A stretch of DNA of 64,000 bases from Micromonospora sp. WMMD812 (lineage in GTDB: Bacteria > Actinomycetota > Actinomycetes > Mycobacteriales > Micromonosporaceae), in assembly GCF_027497215.1 (NCBI RefSeq), contig NZ_CP114904.1:1674001-1738000 (forward strand). Direction: 5' to 3'. A program made the position numbers and the translations under genes. This document shows positions 42,533 through 50,403 of this stretch, piece after piece. The stretch's first letter is position 1. Each line of letters begins with the position of its first letter. Under the pieces are notes generated by a model. It saw nothing but the letters and a program-made list of their open reading frames with translations. It was not told where the DNA came from and ran no database searches.

Positions 42533-44591
42533 GATGCCATCCAGTCGATTGGAAGACGGCGTCCGTCGGTACCGGCGTGGCCGCTGGCGGGAGAAGCCAT
42601 CTCGGAGCGGACAGTCGGGCGGGTGCGAGGTCGCGGTGCTTGGCGAGGCGCCGGTGTACCAGTGCCGCCGCGAGCAGCGGAAGTGCCGTCGTCAGGCCGA
42701 GCATCCCGCCGAGGGCGGGGCCGTGGACGTCGGTGGCGATGACGGCGGAGGCGCCCACGGCTGACGCGATGGACAAGTGGGCCAGGTGCCTGGACTGTCG
42801 TCGGAGGTGCCCGAGGATCGTGTGTCGCATCGGCAGGTCGAGCCTCGTGTAGAGGAATCCGGGCACCAGCAGCAGCACCGCGACCACGGCGTCCGCGTTC
42901 GACGACCCGTTCGCGGAACGACCGTAAGGCCACGGACTTCCCGCGAGCAGAGCGCCGACCAGGTAGATCGTGGTGGCCACGGCGACCGCGAAGGCGATGA
43001 CGCTGCCCGGGCGCACCCCGGTCGCATCGCGCAGGGTCAGTGTGCATGTCACGGAGGTGTGTTCGCCGTCGGACGATCGGGGTGAGGTGCGCCTCCAGTA
43101 GGCGTGTGCTCGACTGCTCGCCGGGTCGTTCTCCACGGAGAAGTCGGAGCCGAGCTGCTGCCTATCGACCTCGTCGGCGGCGTGTTCGAGACGGTCGGCG
43201 GTCAGGTTCGTCAGTAGGGGCGCCTCCATCCTGTCCGGTTCGTTGACCAGCGGCTCAGCGGACAAATACAGGTTCGCCAGCCACCTGCTGTGCTGAAGGG
43301 CGTCGTCGGACATCTCCAGCCCGGCCTGGCTGGCGTCCCACTGCCGGGATCGGAGAAGTTCGGAGAGGCGACCGAGCGCTGACTGCAGTTCGAGTTCCAG
43401 CAGGCGCGTCTCGGTCTGCCGCGCGGACTTGTGCCTGCGTAGCCGGTCGGCGAGAGCTCGCAGATCCGTGGCCAGCTCCTTCGCCGTCGCTTCGTCCACG
43501 TCGGTCACCAGGGACATCGCCTCGATGTGGACGCCCGGTTCGGTCTCGGCGACCACGTGGTAGGAACGCAGGCTCGCGGGTATCCGCGCCAGGTACTGGA
43601 TGCGGTAACGGGCCGAGGTCGAGCGGGACCAGACTCGGGCGGGGCCGGCCGCCCGGCCCTGCTCGCGCAGATGCACCGGCGCGTCGTAGCTCAGCAGGTG
43701 GTCGTCCTTGGTCAGGTCGAGGGCGGTGACCAGGAGGTAGTCGTTGAGTGCCACGTCGAGCAGGTTTGCGTAGGAATCCAGCTGCGGCGCGTACTGGCGC
43801 AGCACGGACAGAACGAGATCCCGGCAGTCATCGGCTCCTGGGGCACCGACTGCCGAAGTCTGCAGGTTTCCGTACTCGTGTTGCTCGACGTCACCCAACG
43901 GTCTGGTGCGTTCGGTCAGGAGCGCGAGCAGAGCAGCCTGGATGAGCCATCGGGCCTGCTCCTCACGCAGCAGCCGACTCACGTTGGACGATTGTCGCGA
44001 CTCCGGCCGGCTGGACAGGATGCCCTTCAACAGGCGGTACAGACCCGAGGCGAGAAGCCGGGACGTCTCGTACTGGGTCAGCCGTGGAAGCTTGTTCCCG
44101 GCGGCGTCCACGACATCGATTGGCGAGACACTCAGTCTCGAGATGCGGGTCACCGGCACCCAGATGGTGGGTGTGGAGGGCTGCTCCTGTTCCGGGTCCC
44201 GGGCGCTGCGGCTGCTGAGGCGCTGGAACAGGTGACTGGCCTCGCGCTGGCTCGGGTCCAGCAGGCTCAACCGGACGTCGACTTCGGTCGTTCGGCTCGC
44301 GACGCCGTGCTCGACGAAGGACAGCCGTTCGGTGAGCCGGCGAATGTGGTTCTGCCGCAACGCCATGTCGAGGAAGGCCAGACCAACCGCGGCCCCCTCG
44401 CGGGACAACGGGGGCGGCGCCCCCGGCACCGGCACCGTTCGGATCGCCCGCTCCAGCGACGGCATCCGCGGCGACTGCACCGGCTGCGGACTCGCCGCCC
44501 CGGTGACGACGCCACGCGGCTGCGGGATACGAGAGAGCGACCCAGCCGGTGCGATCGTTTCGGCTGCCCTCTTGGTGCGAATGATGTCCAT
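42525..44591 (-). CDS. Unrecognised large protein with C-terminal membrane domain
   Basis: GGAGGACGG before the ATG at 44591 fixes the start and gives 688 residues. Residues 1-520 are soluble and mainly helical (LERAIRTVPVPGAPPPLSREGAAVGLAFLDMALRQNHIRRLTERL, LADRLRRHKSARQTETRLLELELQSALGRLSELL). Residues 535-660 hold about four membrane spans (VIAFAVAVATTIYLVGALLAG, AVVAVLLLVPGFLYTRLDLP, HLSIASAVGASAVIATDV, LGLTTALPLLAAALVHRRL). No known motif was found. It is the first gene of the operon with 40877 and divergent from the HTH/HEAT gene at 44784, across a palindrome. Confidence 0.7.
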   Translation of the reverse strand: MDIIRTKRAAETIAPAGSLSRIPQPRGVVTGAASPQPVQSPRMPSLERAIRTVPVPGAPPPLSREGAAVGLAFLDMALRQNHIRRLTERLSFVEHGVASRTTEVDVRLSLLDPSQREASHLFQRLSSRSARDPEQEQPSTPTIWVPVTRISRLSVSPIDVVDAAGNKLPRLTQYETSRLLASGLYRLLKGILSSRPESRQSSNVSRLLREEQARWLIQAALLALLTERTRPLGDVEQHEYGNLQTSAVGAPGADDCRDLVLSVLRQYAPQLDSYANLLDVALNDYLLVTALDLTKDDHLLSYDAPVHLREQGRAAGPARVWSRSTSARYRIQYLARIPASLRSYHVVAETEPGVHIEAMSLVTDVDEATAKELATDLRALADRLRRHKSARQTETRLLELELQSALGRLSELLRSRQWDASQAGLEMSDDALQHSRWLANLYLSAEPLVNEPDRMEAPLLTNLTADRLEHAADEVDRQQLGSDFSVENDPASSRAHAYWRRTSPRSSDGEHTSVTCTLTLRDATGVRPGSVIAFAVAVATTIYLVGALLAGSPWPYGRSANGSSNADAVVAVLLLVPGFLYTRLDLPMRHTILGHLRRQSRHLAHLSIASAVGASAVIATDVHGPALGGMLGLTTALPLLAAALVHRRLAKHRDLAPARLSAPRWLLPPAATPVPTDAVFQSTGWHHE

Positions 44592-44783
44592 CCGTCCTCC
44601 CTGCTGACGTCCGGGCCACCGCTTGCCAACCCACACCGAATCCGCCCCGAAAACTGCGATTCGATCTTCGAGTGGCGACTCGGATATTGGCCGTACTGGT
44701 TGGGCGGTCAGTCAAAGGTACGTTCAGTGTCAGGTCGTAGCCGCACTGTTGCACTCCGCTTATCGGCGTGCAATAAATGCGCT
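44592..44783. promoter_or_regulatory. Divergent promoter region of the unknown cassette
   Basis: 192 bp between the divergent membrane-protein gene and the HTH/HEAT gene. It is relatively A/T-rich for this genome (GATATTGG, CAATAAATG) and contains the palindrome at 44749-44773. Confidence 0.55.
44749..44773. promoter_or_regulatory. Near-perfect palindrome, probable operator
   Basis: Left half TTGCACTCCG, 5-bp spacer CTTAT, right half CGGCGTGCAA. Nine of ten paired positions match. It ends 10 bp before the GTG start at 44784, a position suited to autorepression by the HTH protein (inference). Confidence 0.65.
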
Positions 44784-46457
44784 GTGGGGAGCGGGAGTGG
44801 ACTTACGGGGCGTCGGGGCCGGCCGCCTCGCTCGCCACGCCAGACAGCCGCTCGACCGGGCTGGCCACCGCATCAGGACAGGGCCGCCTGGTTGCTCCGC
44901 GTTAACCGGCTGCACGGACAGCAGGGCGAGTGGACGGCAGCGACCGCGTTCGCAGACGCGTTCCAGGGCGGCTGCTGGCGGGAACGCACCAGTGTCTACC
45001 GCATCTCCCGCTGGGAAACGGCGGCGGTCCGAGTGCCGTACCTGGCCGTGCGACGCTACGAGCAGTTGCTCGACCTTCCCGGCGGCAGTCTCGTTGCGCT
45101 TCTTGACACCATTTACCGATACTTCGCACCGGATGTCAGCGCTTCTCCCCTGCTAGCCAGAGGCGCAGATGCGCGAAGTACCGAAAAGCCCGCACAAATT
45201 GACCAACTACTGGAACTCGTACTCTCCGACGGCATCGTGACCGGATCGGAATGGGATGAGCTGACCGCTCATCTCGCCGCCACCCCGCGCCAGATCATCA
45301 CACCGCGCTCCGCGTGGGACAAGATGGCCCAGCGACTGCTCTCAGAAATGATCATCGCCGACGGTGTGGCGTGGATGCAGCGTCACGAAGCCTTCAACCG
45401 ACTCCTCGCCCACCCCGTCGGCCAACAGGCCGCCATCGCCACCTGCGCCGATCTCGCCGCCGACCGGACCGGTCAGGTCTTCGTCGAGACCGTCAGCATC
45501 CTCGACGGCAGTCCCCACCCGGACGCAAGCCGACACCTACTCGCACAGCTCATCAGCCCCACGAACGACCGGGCTCAGTACGGAGCCCTGCTCGGCTGCA
45601 TCCGCAAGCTACGGTACGGACACTTCACCAGAGGGCAGCTGCAGCGGCTCTTACCGATCGTCCACGACATGGTTCTCGACCCTGCCACGTACGCCCGGGC
45701 ACAGCCGCTCGCCGCCGAACTGCTACGACGGCTTCCGGCAGACGTCTCCGCGAGCGCCAAGGCGCAGCTCAGCCGGGCGATAACGTCCGATCCGGCCATG
45801 CAACAGGCGCTGGACGCCAGGCATCCAGTGCGAGAAGAGGCAGCGGCGGTGCGGGTCGCGCGCATCACCGGCGCCGCGTTGGCCCAGACATCGGTCGAGG
45901 CGCCCCACTTCCACGACCAACTGCTCCCGGCATTGCTGGAGGAGATGCTGTTCAGCCCGGTCTTCGACGTCCGGCTATACGCCGCGATGCTGCTCTCCGG
46001 CACGCCCTACCGTCAACCTCTCGCCACGACGCTCGCCTCCGAACTGGCCGTCAGCGCCGCCAGCGGTCCCGTCGAGGAGGCGCTGACCATCATTGAGGCG
46101 CTCCGGATCATCGGCACGTCGGAGCAGCGCCCCATGATCGAGCGGCTGACCACGGCAACCGGGCTACCCTCGACCATCGCCCTGGCCGCCACTCAGGCGA
46201 TCGGACACATCGGCGGCCGCAGCAGCGACCACTACTGGAGACAGGCGATAGCGCACCACGCTCGCCGATGGCGGCAGAGCCGAACCACCACGCACGCAAC
46301 TGCCTTGGTCGGACTGGTCTACGCGCTTGGCATCGCCCGCAACGAACGGATGCTCCAGCTCGTCCGGGGCGACGCCACCGTTCCCGCAGAACCCCGCGCT
46401 GCGGCGTCATGGTGGCTGAACCTGCCCCGGCGCATCCTCGACAGCGCCCTCTGGTGA
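44784..46457 (+). CDS. HTH-domain protein with HEAT-like helical repeats
   Basis: The frame is open far upstream but that part is antisense to the divergent gene; a GTG at 44784 gives 557 residues. Residues 35-110 resemble an XRE-type helix-turn-helix region (WLLRVNRLHGQQGEWTAATAFADAF, RTSVYRISRWETAAVRVPYLAVRRYEQLLDLPGG). The remaining 430 residues are tandem helical pairs (VFVETVSILDGSPHPDASRHLLAQLI, YGALLGCIRKLRYG, LPALLEEMLFSPVFDVRLYAAMLL, IALAATQAIGHIGG) typical of HEAT-like repeats. It likely combines DNA binding with ligand or protein sensing. Candidate regulator of the divergent two-gene operon. Confidence 0.72.
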   Translation: MGSGSGLTGRRGRPPRSPRQTAARPGWPPHQDRAAWLLRVNRLHGQQGEWTAATAFADAFQGGCWRERTSVYRISRWETAAVRVPYLAVRRYEQLLDLPGGSLVALLDTIYRYFAPDVSASPLLARGADARSTEKPAQIDQLLELVLSDGIVTGSEWDELTAHLAATPRQIITPRSAWDKMAQRLLSEMIIADGVAWMQRHEAFNRLLAHPVGQQAAIATCADLAADRTGQVFVETVSILDGSPHPDASRHLLAQLISPTNDRAQYGALLGCIRKLRYGHFTRGQLQRLLPIVHDMVLDPATYARAQPLAAELLRRLPADVSASAKAQLSRAITSDPAMQQALDARHPVREEAAAVRVARITGAALAQTSVEAPHFHDQLLPALLEEMLFSPVFDVRLYAAMLLSGTPYRQPLATTLASELAVSAASGPVEEALTIIEALRIIGTSEQRPMIERLTTATGLPSTIALAATQAIGHIGGRSSDHYWRQAIAHHARRWRQSRTTTHATALVGLVYALGIARNERMLQLVRGDATVPAEPRAAASWWLNLPRRILDSALW

Positions 46458-46501
46458 AGTCCGGGCCTCACCCCAATCGCGGCTGATCGACCTGACGCCA
46501 G

Positions 46502-46692
46502 CGGTGGGTTTCCATTCCGGCGACCGTTAGCGGCGCCGACAACGGCACCGTGCTCGGGGGGGTGATGAGCCGGGCCGAGATGCGACGGCCGCGGTGCGGC
46601 GCCGCCTGTACACCGAGGTGAGCACCCTGCTCGCGCCTCGACGGAAGAACGGAACCCGAACGATGACCTACCGCAACCCGGCGTGGGGGTGA
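46502..46692 (+). pseudogene. Deletion scar of a second ATPase / partner / DUF4190 unit
   Basis: Bases 46502-46590 match 38160-38240 (a shared CGGCGCCGACAACGGCACCG block, then a GGTGATGAGC and GAGATGC match, with small indels). Bases 46592-46650 match 39231-39300, the end of the partner gene (CGGAGGTGAGC-like run, CTGCTC). At 46663 a 9-codon ORF (MTYRNPAWG) matches the start of the DUF4190 gene (MSYQPGY). Pieces of all three genes thus occur in the original order with the middle deleted. Confidence 0.75.
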
Positions 46693-46737
46693 TCTCGCGG
46701 CGAAAGAATCTGCCGCGTTGGGCCAGGCCATGGACAG

Positions 46738-46778
46738 ATATTGACGGCGAGGCGATACTCAGTCACATCCGTCAATAT
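46738..46778. promoter_or_regulatory. 10-bp inverted repeat upstream of the DD-carboxypeptidase gene
   Basis: ATATTGACGG at 46738-46747 and CCGTCAATAT at 46769-46778 are perfect inverted repeats 21 bp apart. The second arm ends 25 bp before the ATG. It could be an operator or a 5'-UTR stem-loop. The A/T-rich arms stand out from the surroundings. Confidence 0.6.
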
Positions 46779-46803
46779 GTGGCTCTTTGGCTTGGAGGCC
46801 AGG

Positions 46804-47541
46804 ATGTTCAGACGTACCGCCAGCCTTGTCGCCGCGCTGAGCCTCGCCGCCATGGCGAGTCTCCTCGGCGTGGTAACCACCGCCGCACCCGCCCAGGCCG
46901 ACGGCTGCTACACGTGGGGACGGACACTGACCGAAGGGATGTCCGGTGAGGATGTCCGCCAGCTACAGATCCGCGTCGCCGGCTACCCCGGCTACGGCGC
47001 GGTCCTCGGCATCGACGGGATCTTCGGTCCGGCGACGAAGGCCGCCGTCAACCGGTTCAAAAACGCCTACGGCCTCGACAACAACGGCACCGCCGGCCCG
47101 GCCGTGTTCAACAAGATCTACCAGTTGCAGGACAACGACTGCACCCCGGTCAACTTCAGCTACGCCGAACTGAACGACTGCAACTCCGACTGGTCCGGCG
47201 GCGCGGTCTCGGCCTCGACCGCCAAGTTCAACGCGCTGGTGAACATGTGGAAGCTGCAGGCCATGCGACACGCCCTCGGTGACCGGCAGGTCATCGTCAC
47301 CAGCGCCTTCCGCAGCCACGCGTGCAACAACGCGGTCGGCGGCTCATCGACGAGCCGGCACCTCTACGGCGACGCGGTCGACCTCGCCGCCGGGCCCCAC
47401 TCACTGTGCACCCTCGCCCAGCGCGCCCGCTACCACGGCTGGCGCGAGATCCTCGGCCCCGGCTACCCCGGCCACAACGACCACACCCACGTCGCCCACA
47501 AGTCCTCGCAGACCTGGTCCGCCCCCAACTGCGGCATCTGA
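46804..47541 (+). CDS. Secreted zinc D-Ala-D-Ala carboxypeptidase (M15) with peptidoglycan-binding domain
   Basis: GGAGG at 46794-46798 sets the ATG at 46804 (245 residues). A Sec signal (RRTASLVAALSLAAMASLLGVVTTAAPAQA-DG) is followed by a peptidoglycan-binding domain 1 (MSGEDVRQLQIRVAGYPGYGAVLGIDGIFGPATKAAVNRFKNAYGL, about 45-95). The M15 peptidase domain has zinc-site motifs SRHLYGDAVDLA and GHNDHTHVAHK. The layout matches the Streptomyces albus G-type DD-carboxypeptidase, with Cys pairs that probably form disulfides. It trims peptidoglycan stem peptides outside the cell. A hairpin repeat follows 9 bp after the stop. Confidence 0.92.
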   Translation: MFRRTASLVAALSLAAMASLLGVVTTAAPAQADGCYTWGRTLTEGMSGEDVRQLQIRVAGYPGYGAVLGIDGIFGPATKAAVNRFKNAYGLDNNGTAGPAVFNKIYQLQDNDCTPVNFSYAELNDCNSDWSGGAVSASTAKFNALVNMWKLQAMRHALGDRQVIVTSAFRSHACNNAVGGSSTSRHLYGDAVDLAAGPHSLCTLAQRARYHGWREILGPGYPGHNDHTHVAHKSSQTWSAPNCGI

Positions 47542-47549
47542 CCGGACGT

Positions 47550-47591
47550 GCCGCGGGCGGGAAGGACCGAAGCGGCCTCCCCGCCCGCGGC
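47550..47591. repeat. 42-bp hairpin element, copy 1
   Basis: A 12-bp perfect stem GCCGCGGGCGGG/CCCGCCCGCGGC (47550-47561 with 47580-47591) and an 18-base loop with GGACCGA. It is nearly identical, loop included, to 53592-53633. Here it sits where a terminator of the carboxypeptidase gene is expected. Confidence 0.75.
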
Positions 47592-47732
47592 GCTGCCCGG
47601 TGTCCCGCGAGTGTGCGATCCATCTGGCACGTCGGCAGGCGCCGCTCAGCCATGACAAATGTCAGCGTGCCCAGCCGCGCCCGCCGCTAACGTCAACCGC
47701 AGAGCCGACGTCTCAGCGGAGGGCAGAACGCG

Positions 47733-48605
47733 ATGTCGCACACTCTGCGGGCGAGCCGCACGGCCGTACTGGTCTGCCAGGGGCGCGCGGCCGCCGACGG
47801 GCTGATCGCTCCCGGCCGCTTCGCGGATCCGACAGCCATGCCCCTGCTGCGTCCCACCGAGCGTGCGGCCGTCCAGTGGGTCCGCGACGGTGCCGTGCCC
47901 CGGCAGTGGCAGCAGAGGGTCGACTACGAGACGGTGCGGGCCAACGCCGAGCTGATCGTGCCCCGTACCGTCGCCATCGACGACGCGATACGCGCTCACC
48001 CCAGCCCTCAGCTGGTGATTCTCGGTGCCGGGCTGGACGGCCGCGCCTGGCGGATGCCGGAACTCGCCGGTGTAACGGTCTTCGAGGTCGACCAGCCGGC
48101 CACCCAGCAGGACAAGCGCGACCGCGCCGAAGGCCTGCCCGGCACCCCGCCGACGTTCGTGCCGGTGGACTTCGGCCGCGACCGCCTGGCCGAGGCGTTG
48201 GCGGCCTCCGGGCACCGCGCCGACCGTGCCACGACCTGGGTCTGGGAAGGCGTCGTGCCGTACCTGACCACGGCGGAGGTGGCCGCCACGGCCACCGCGC
48301 TCGCCGCCTGCTCGGCGCCCGACAGCCGGCTCATCGTCAACTTCCAGGCGCCCGGAACGTCCACGACGCTGGGCCGCGTTCTGGCCCGGCTGCTGATGGC
48401 CTCCACCGGCCGGTCGAGCGTCTGGGCGAAGGAGCCGTGGCGCTCGACCTGGACGCCCACCGCCATGGCCGCCCTGCTCCACCAGCACGGCTACGCCGTC
48501 ACCAGGGACGAGAACCTGTTCGACACGGCGCGGGCTCTGGCCACACCGATGCGCCACCCCAGGTCGCTCGGCCACAGCCGGGTGATGGTCGCCGATCGGG
48601 TCTGA
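47733..48605 (+). CDS. Class I SAM-dependent methyltransferase, LCMT/PPM family
   Basis: The 290-residue protein has LRASRTAVLVCQGRAAADG, RTVAIDDAIRAHPSPQLVILGAGLDGRAWRM (SAM-binding motif I with GAGLDGRAW, a signature of this family), VFEVDQPATQQDKRDR (acidic ribose-binding residue), and TTWVWEGVVPYLTTAEV (EGVxxYL). The family methylates carboxyl groups of small molecules or proteins. GGAGGG precedes the ATG. It stands alone; the substrate is unknown. Confidence 0.9.
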   Translation: MSHTLRASRTAVLVCQGRAAADGLIAPGRFADPTAMPLLRPTERAAVQWVRDGAVPRQWQQRVDYETVRANAELIVPRTVAIDDAIRAHPSPQLVILGAGLDGRAWRMPELAGVTVFEVDQPATQQDKRDRAEGLPGTPPTFVPVDFGRDRLAEALAASGHRADRATTWVWEGVVPYLTTAEVAATATALAACSAPDSRLIVNFQAPGTSTTLGRVLARLLMASTGRSSVWAKEPWRSTWTPTAMAALLHQHGYAVTRDENLFDTARALATPMRHPRSLGHSRVMVADRV

Positions 48606-48636
48606 CGGGTACGTCGTCGCAGCGGGGAGGCGGTCT

Positions 48637-49110
48637 GTGGGTGACGGGTTGGAAGTGGCGATCCTGATCGGTCTGCAGGCGTCGGGCAAGACGAGGTTCC
48701 GCCGCCGGGTGTTGGCCGAGACTCACGTGGTGGTCAGCAAGGACGCGTTCCGCAACGCGCGTAACCGTCAGCGCCGTCAGATGCGTCTCGTCACCGAGGC
48801 GTTGGCGGCGGGGCGGTGCGTCGTGGTGGACAACACCAATCCCTCCCCGCAGGAGTGGCAACCGCTGATCGGGGCCGCCCGCGCTCACGGCGCGTCGGCG
48901 GTCGGGTACTGGTTCCCGCCGGATCTGCCCGCGGCGCTCGCCCGCAACGCCGCGCGTGAAGATGGAGATCGGGTGCCGGACGTCGGGCTGTACGACACGC
49001 TCAGGCGGCTGCGACGCCCCCGGCAGGCCGATGGCTTCGACCGACTGTACGAAGTCCGGTTCGACGGCAGAGGCGGGTTCCACGTCGAGCCGATGGCTCA
49101 GGAACGGTGA
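48637..49110 (+). CDS. Small P-loop kinase-like ATP-binding protein (polynucleotide-kinase-like)
   Basis: A GTG at 48637, 6 bp after GGGGAGG, gives 157 residues. It has Walker A LIGLQASGKTRF (about 10-21), VVSKDAF, and VVVDNTNPSPQEWQPLIGAARAHG. The VDNTN motif is typical of the T4-PNK-like kinase group. A lid region with Arg residues (ARNAAREDGDRVPDVGLYDTLRRL) follows. It probably phosphorylates a nucleic acid end or a small molecule. It follows the methyltransferase by 31 bp and may share its transcript. Confidence 0.85.
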   Translation: MGDGLEVAILIGLQASGKTRFRRRVLAETHVVVSKDAFRNARNRQRRQMRLVTEALAAGRCVVVDNTNPSPQEWQPLIGAARAHGASAVGYWFPPDLPAALARNAAREDGDRVPDVGLYDTLRRLRRPRQADGFDRLYEVRFDGRGGFHVEPMAQER

Positions 49111-49641
49111 CACCGGCGGTCAATGCGGTCATCGCTGCCGAGCTTCCCGTGACAGCGTCGTCCGATGCCACATCCCGACGACCCGGCCCTCGTCTCGTAC
49201 GTCGCCGAGCGCTCCTCCGGCGTCGCGCTGGCCCTGTTTGACGCCAGCGGCCCGGGCCGGCCCGGGCCGCGCTACAGAGCGCGGCGGGCAACGCTGACCG
49301 GCGGTTCCGCGCGGCGCAGCGGAGGACATTTCGGGCTCGGGTCCTGGGCCGGCCGAACCGCCGAGGCCCACATGACGTACTGTGGCACCCCACAATGATC
49401 ACCTGGGCAGACGTTTCTGTCCGGAAGGAGGAGATGGACGAAGCGGTGGGCCCCGACCCCGTGTCGCTCGGCGCTCCCGTCTGAACTTCTACCTCTTTCT
49501 CCCACCACTCCACGTCGCACACGGAGGGCCATTGCCGAATGCCAACGCCCGAAATGTGATGGCCAACCGGCCATGGCAGGTTCCGCACCGCCGCGGCCAC
49601 CGCTGGCCCGCGGCCTGCCAGCCGCCGAGAGGACGTGTCAG
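49111..49641. other. Intergenic region with palindrome and hairpins
   Basis: 531 bp with no convincing gene. A short + strand ORF at 49165-49398 is open but Arg/Gly-rich with no ribosome binding site. A perfect palindrome at 49247-49270 and an overlapping hairpin at 49266-49285 are present. The betaine importer promoter should lie in 49400-49630; no clear -35/-10 was found. Confidence 0.5.
49247..49285. terminator. 24-bp perfect palindrome overlapping a second hairpin
   Basis: Bases 49247-49270 are a perfect GC-only palindrome (arms GCGGCCCGGGCC). Bases 49266-49285 form an 8-bp stem GCCGCGCT/AGCGCGGC with a 4-base loop. They share five bases, so the two folds compete. A terminator role after the kinase-like gene is likely. 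Confidence 0.55.
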
Positions 49642-50403
49642 ATGACCTTCTTCGAATATCTGGAGAGCCGCCGCGACCTGCTGGTCGCCCAGACCCTCGA
49701 GCACGCGACGATCGTGCTGATGGCGGTGGCGCTGGCAACGCTCATCGGAATGTCCGTCGCCGTTCTCACCTACCGCCACCGTCGCGCCCGGGGAATCGCC
49801 GTCGCGGTCGCCGCGGCCGTGCTGACCATTCCGTCGTTCGCGCTGCTCGGCCTGTTGATCACTCCGCTGGGCCTGGGGTACCTCCCCGCGCTGGTCGCCC
49901 TGACCCTGTATGCCCTGTTACCGATCATCCGTAACACGGTGGTGGGACTGACCGAAATCGACCCGGCGCTCACCGAGGCGGCTCGCGGCATCGGGATGAA
50001 CTGGGTGCGGATGCTGTGCACGGTCGAGATACCGCTGGCCTGGCCGGTCATCCTGGCGGGTATCCGCGTCTCCACCCAGATGACGATGGGCATCGCGGCG
50101 ATCGCCGCGTACGTCGGCGGGCCGGGCCTGGGTAACCAGATCTTCTCTGGCCTGGCCAACCTCGGCGGCGTCAACTCGCTGAACCAGGCCCTGGTCGGCA
50201 CCCTCGGAGTGGTCGTCCTCGCTCTCGTGGTGGACCTCTGTCTGGGCCTGCTCGGTGTGCTGACCCGGGGCGGCCGGAGCCGCCGGTCCGCCTTCTCCCG
50301 GTCAACCGCGCCGTCCCCCGCCGAGCAGCCGGACTCCGGTGCGGCGCTGGCCGGCGCACCGCCCCTCGCGGCTCCGTCCACCATCCAGGGAGGTCAACGA
50401 TGA
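49642..50403 (+). CDS. Glycine betaine/choline ABC transporter permease (OpuCB/OpuCD type)
   Basis: An ATG at 49642 gives 253 residues. Five to six membrane spans (TIVLMAVALATLIGMSVAVLTY, IAVAVAAAVLTIPSFALLGLLI, LPALVALTLYALLPIIRN) surround the permease loop GLTEIDPALTEAARGIGMNWVRMLCTVEIPLAWPVILAGIRV, typical of osmoprotectant importers. It pairs with the permease at 51638. The C-terminal 40 residues are Ser/Pro/Ala-rich. It overlaps the ATPase gene by 4 bp and is the first gene of a four-gene importer operon. Confidence 0.92.
   Translation: MTFFEYLESRRDLLVAQTLEHATIVLMAVALATLIGMSVAVLTYRHRRARGIAVAVAAAVLTIPSFALLGLLITPLGLGYLPALVALTLYALLPIIRNTVVGLTEIDPALTEAARGIGMNWVRMLCTVEIPLAWPVILAGIRVSTQMTMGIAAIAAYVGGPGLGNQIFSGLANLGGVNSLNQALVGTLGVVVLALVVDLCLGLLGVLTRGGRSRRSAFSRSTAPSPAEQPDSGAALAGAPPLAAPSTIQGGQR

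Larger units (their letters stand above)
46458..46803. other. Intergenic region with gene scar and inverted repeat
   Basis: 346 bp holding the deleted copy of the ATPase/partner/DUF4190 unit (46502-46692) and the 10-bp inverted repeat (46738-46778) ahead of the carboxypeptidase. No intact gene. Confidence 0.6.

Noticed and set aside
43527..44783. Extension of the HTH/HEAT frame to 43527
   Set aside because: It is antisense to the membrane-protein gene, and the divergent promoter with palindrome lies inside it.
49165..49398. 77-codon + strand ORF
   Set aside because: Arg/Gly-rich, spans the 24-bp palindrome, no ribosome binding site.
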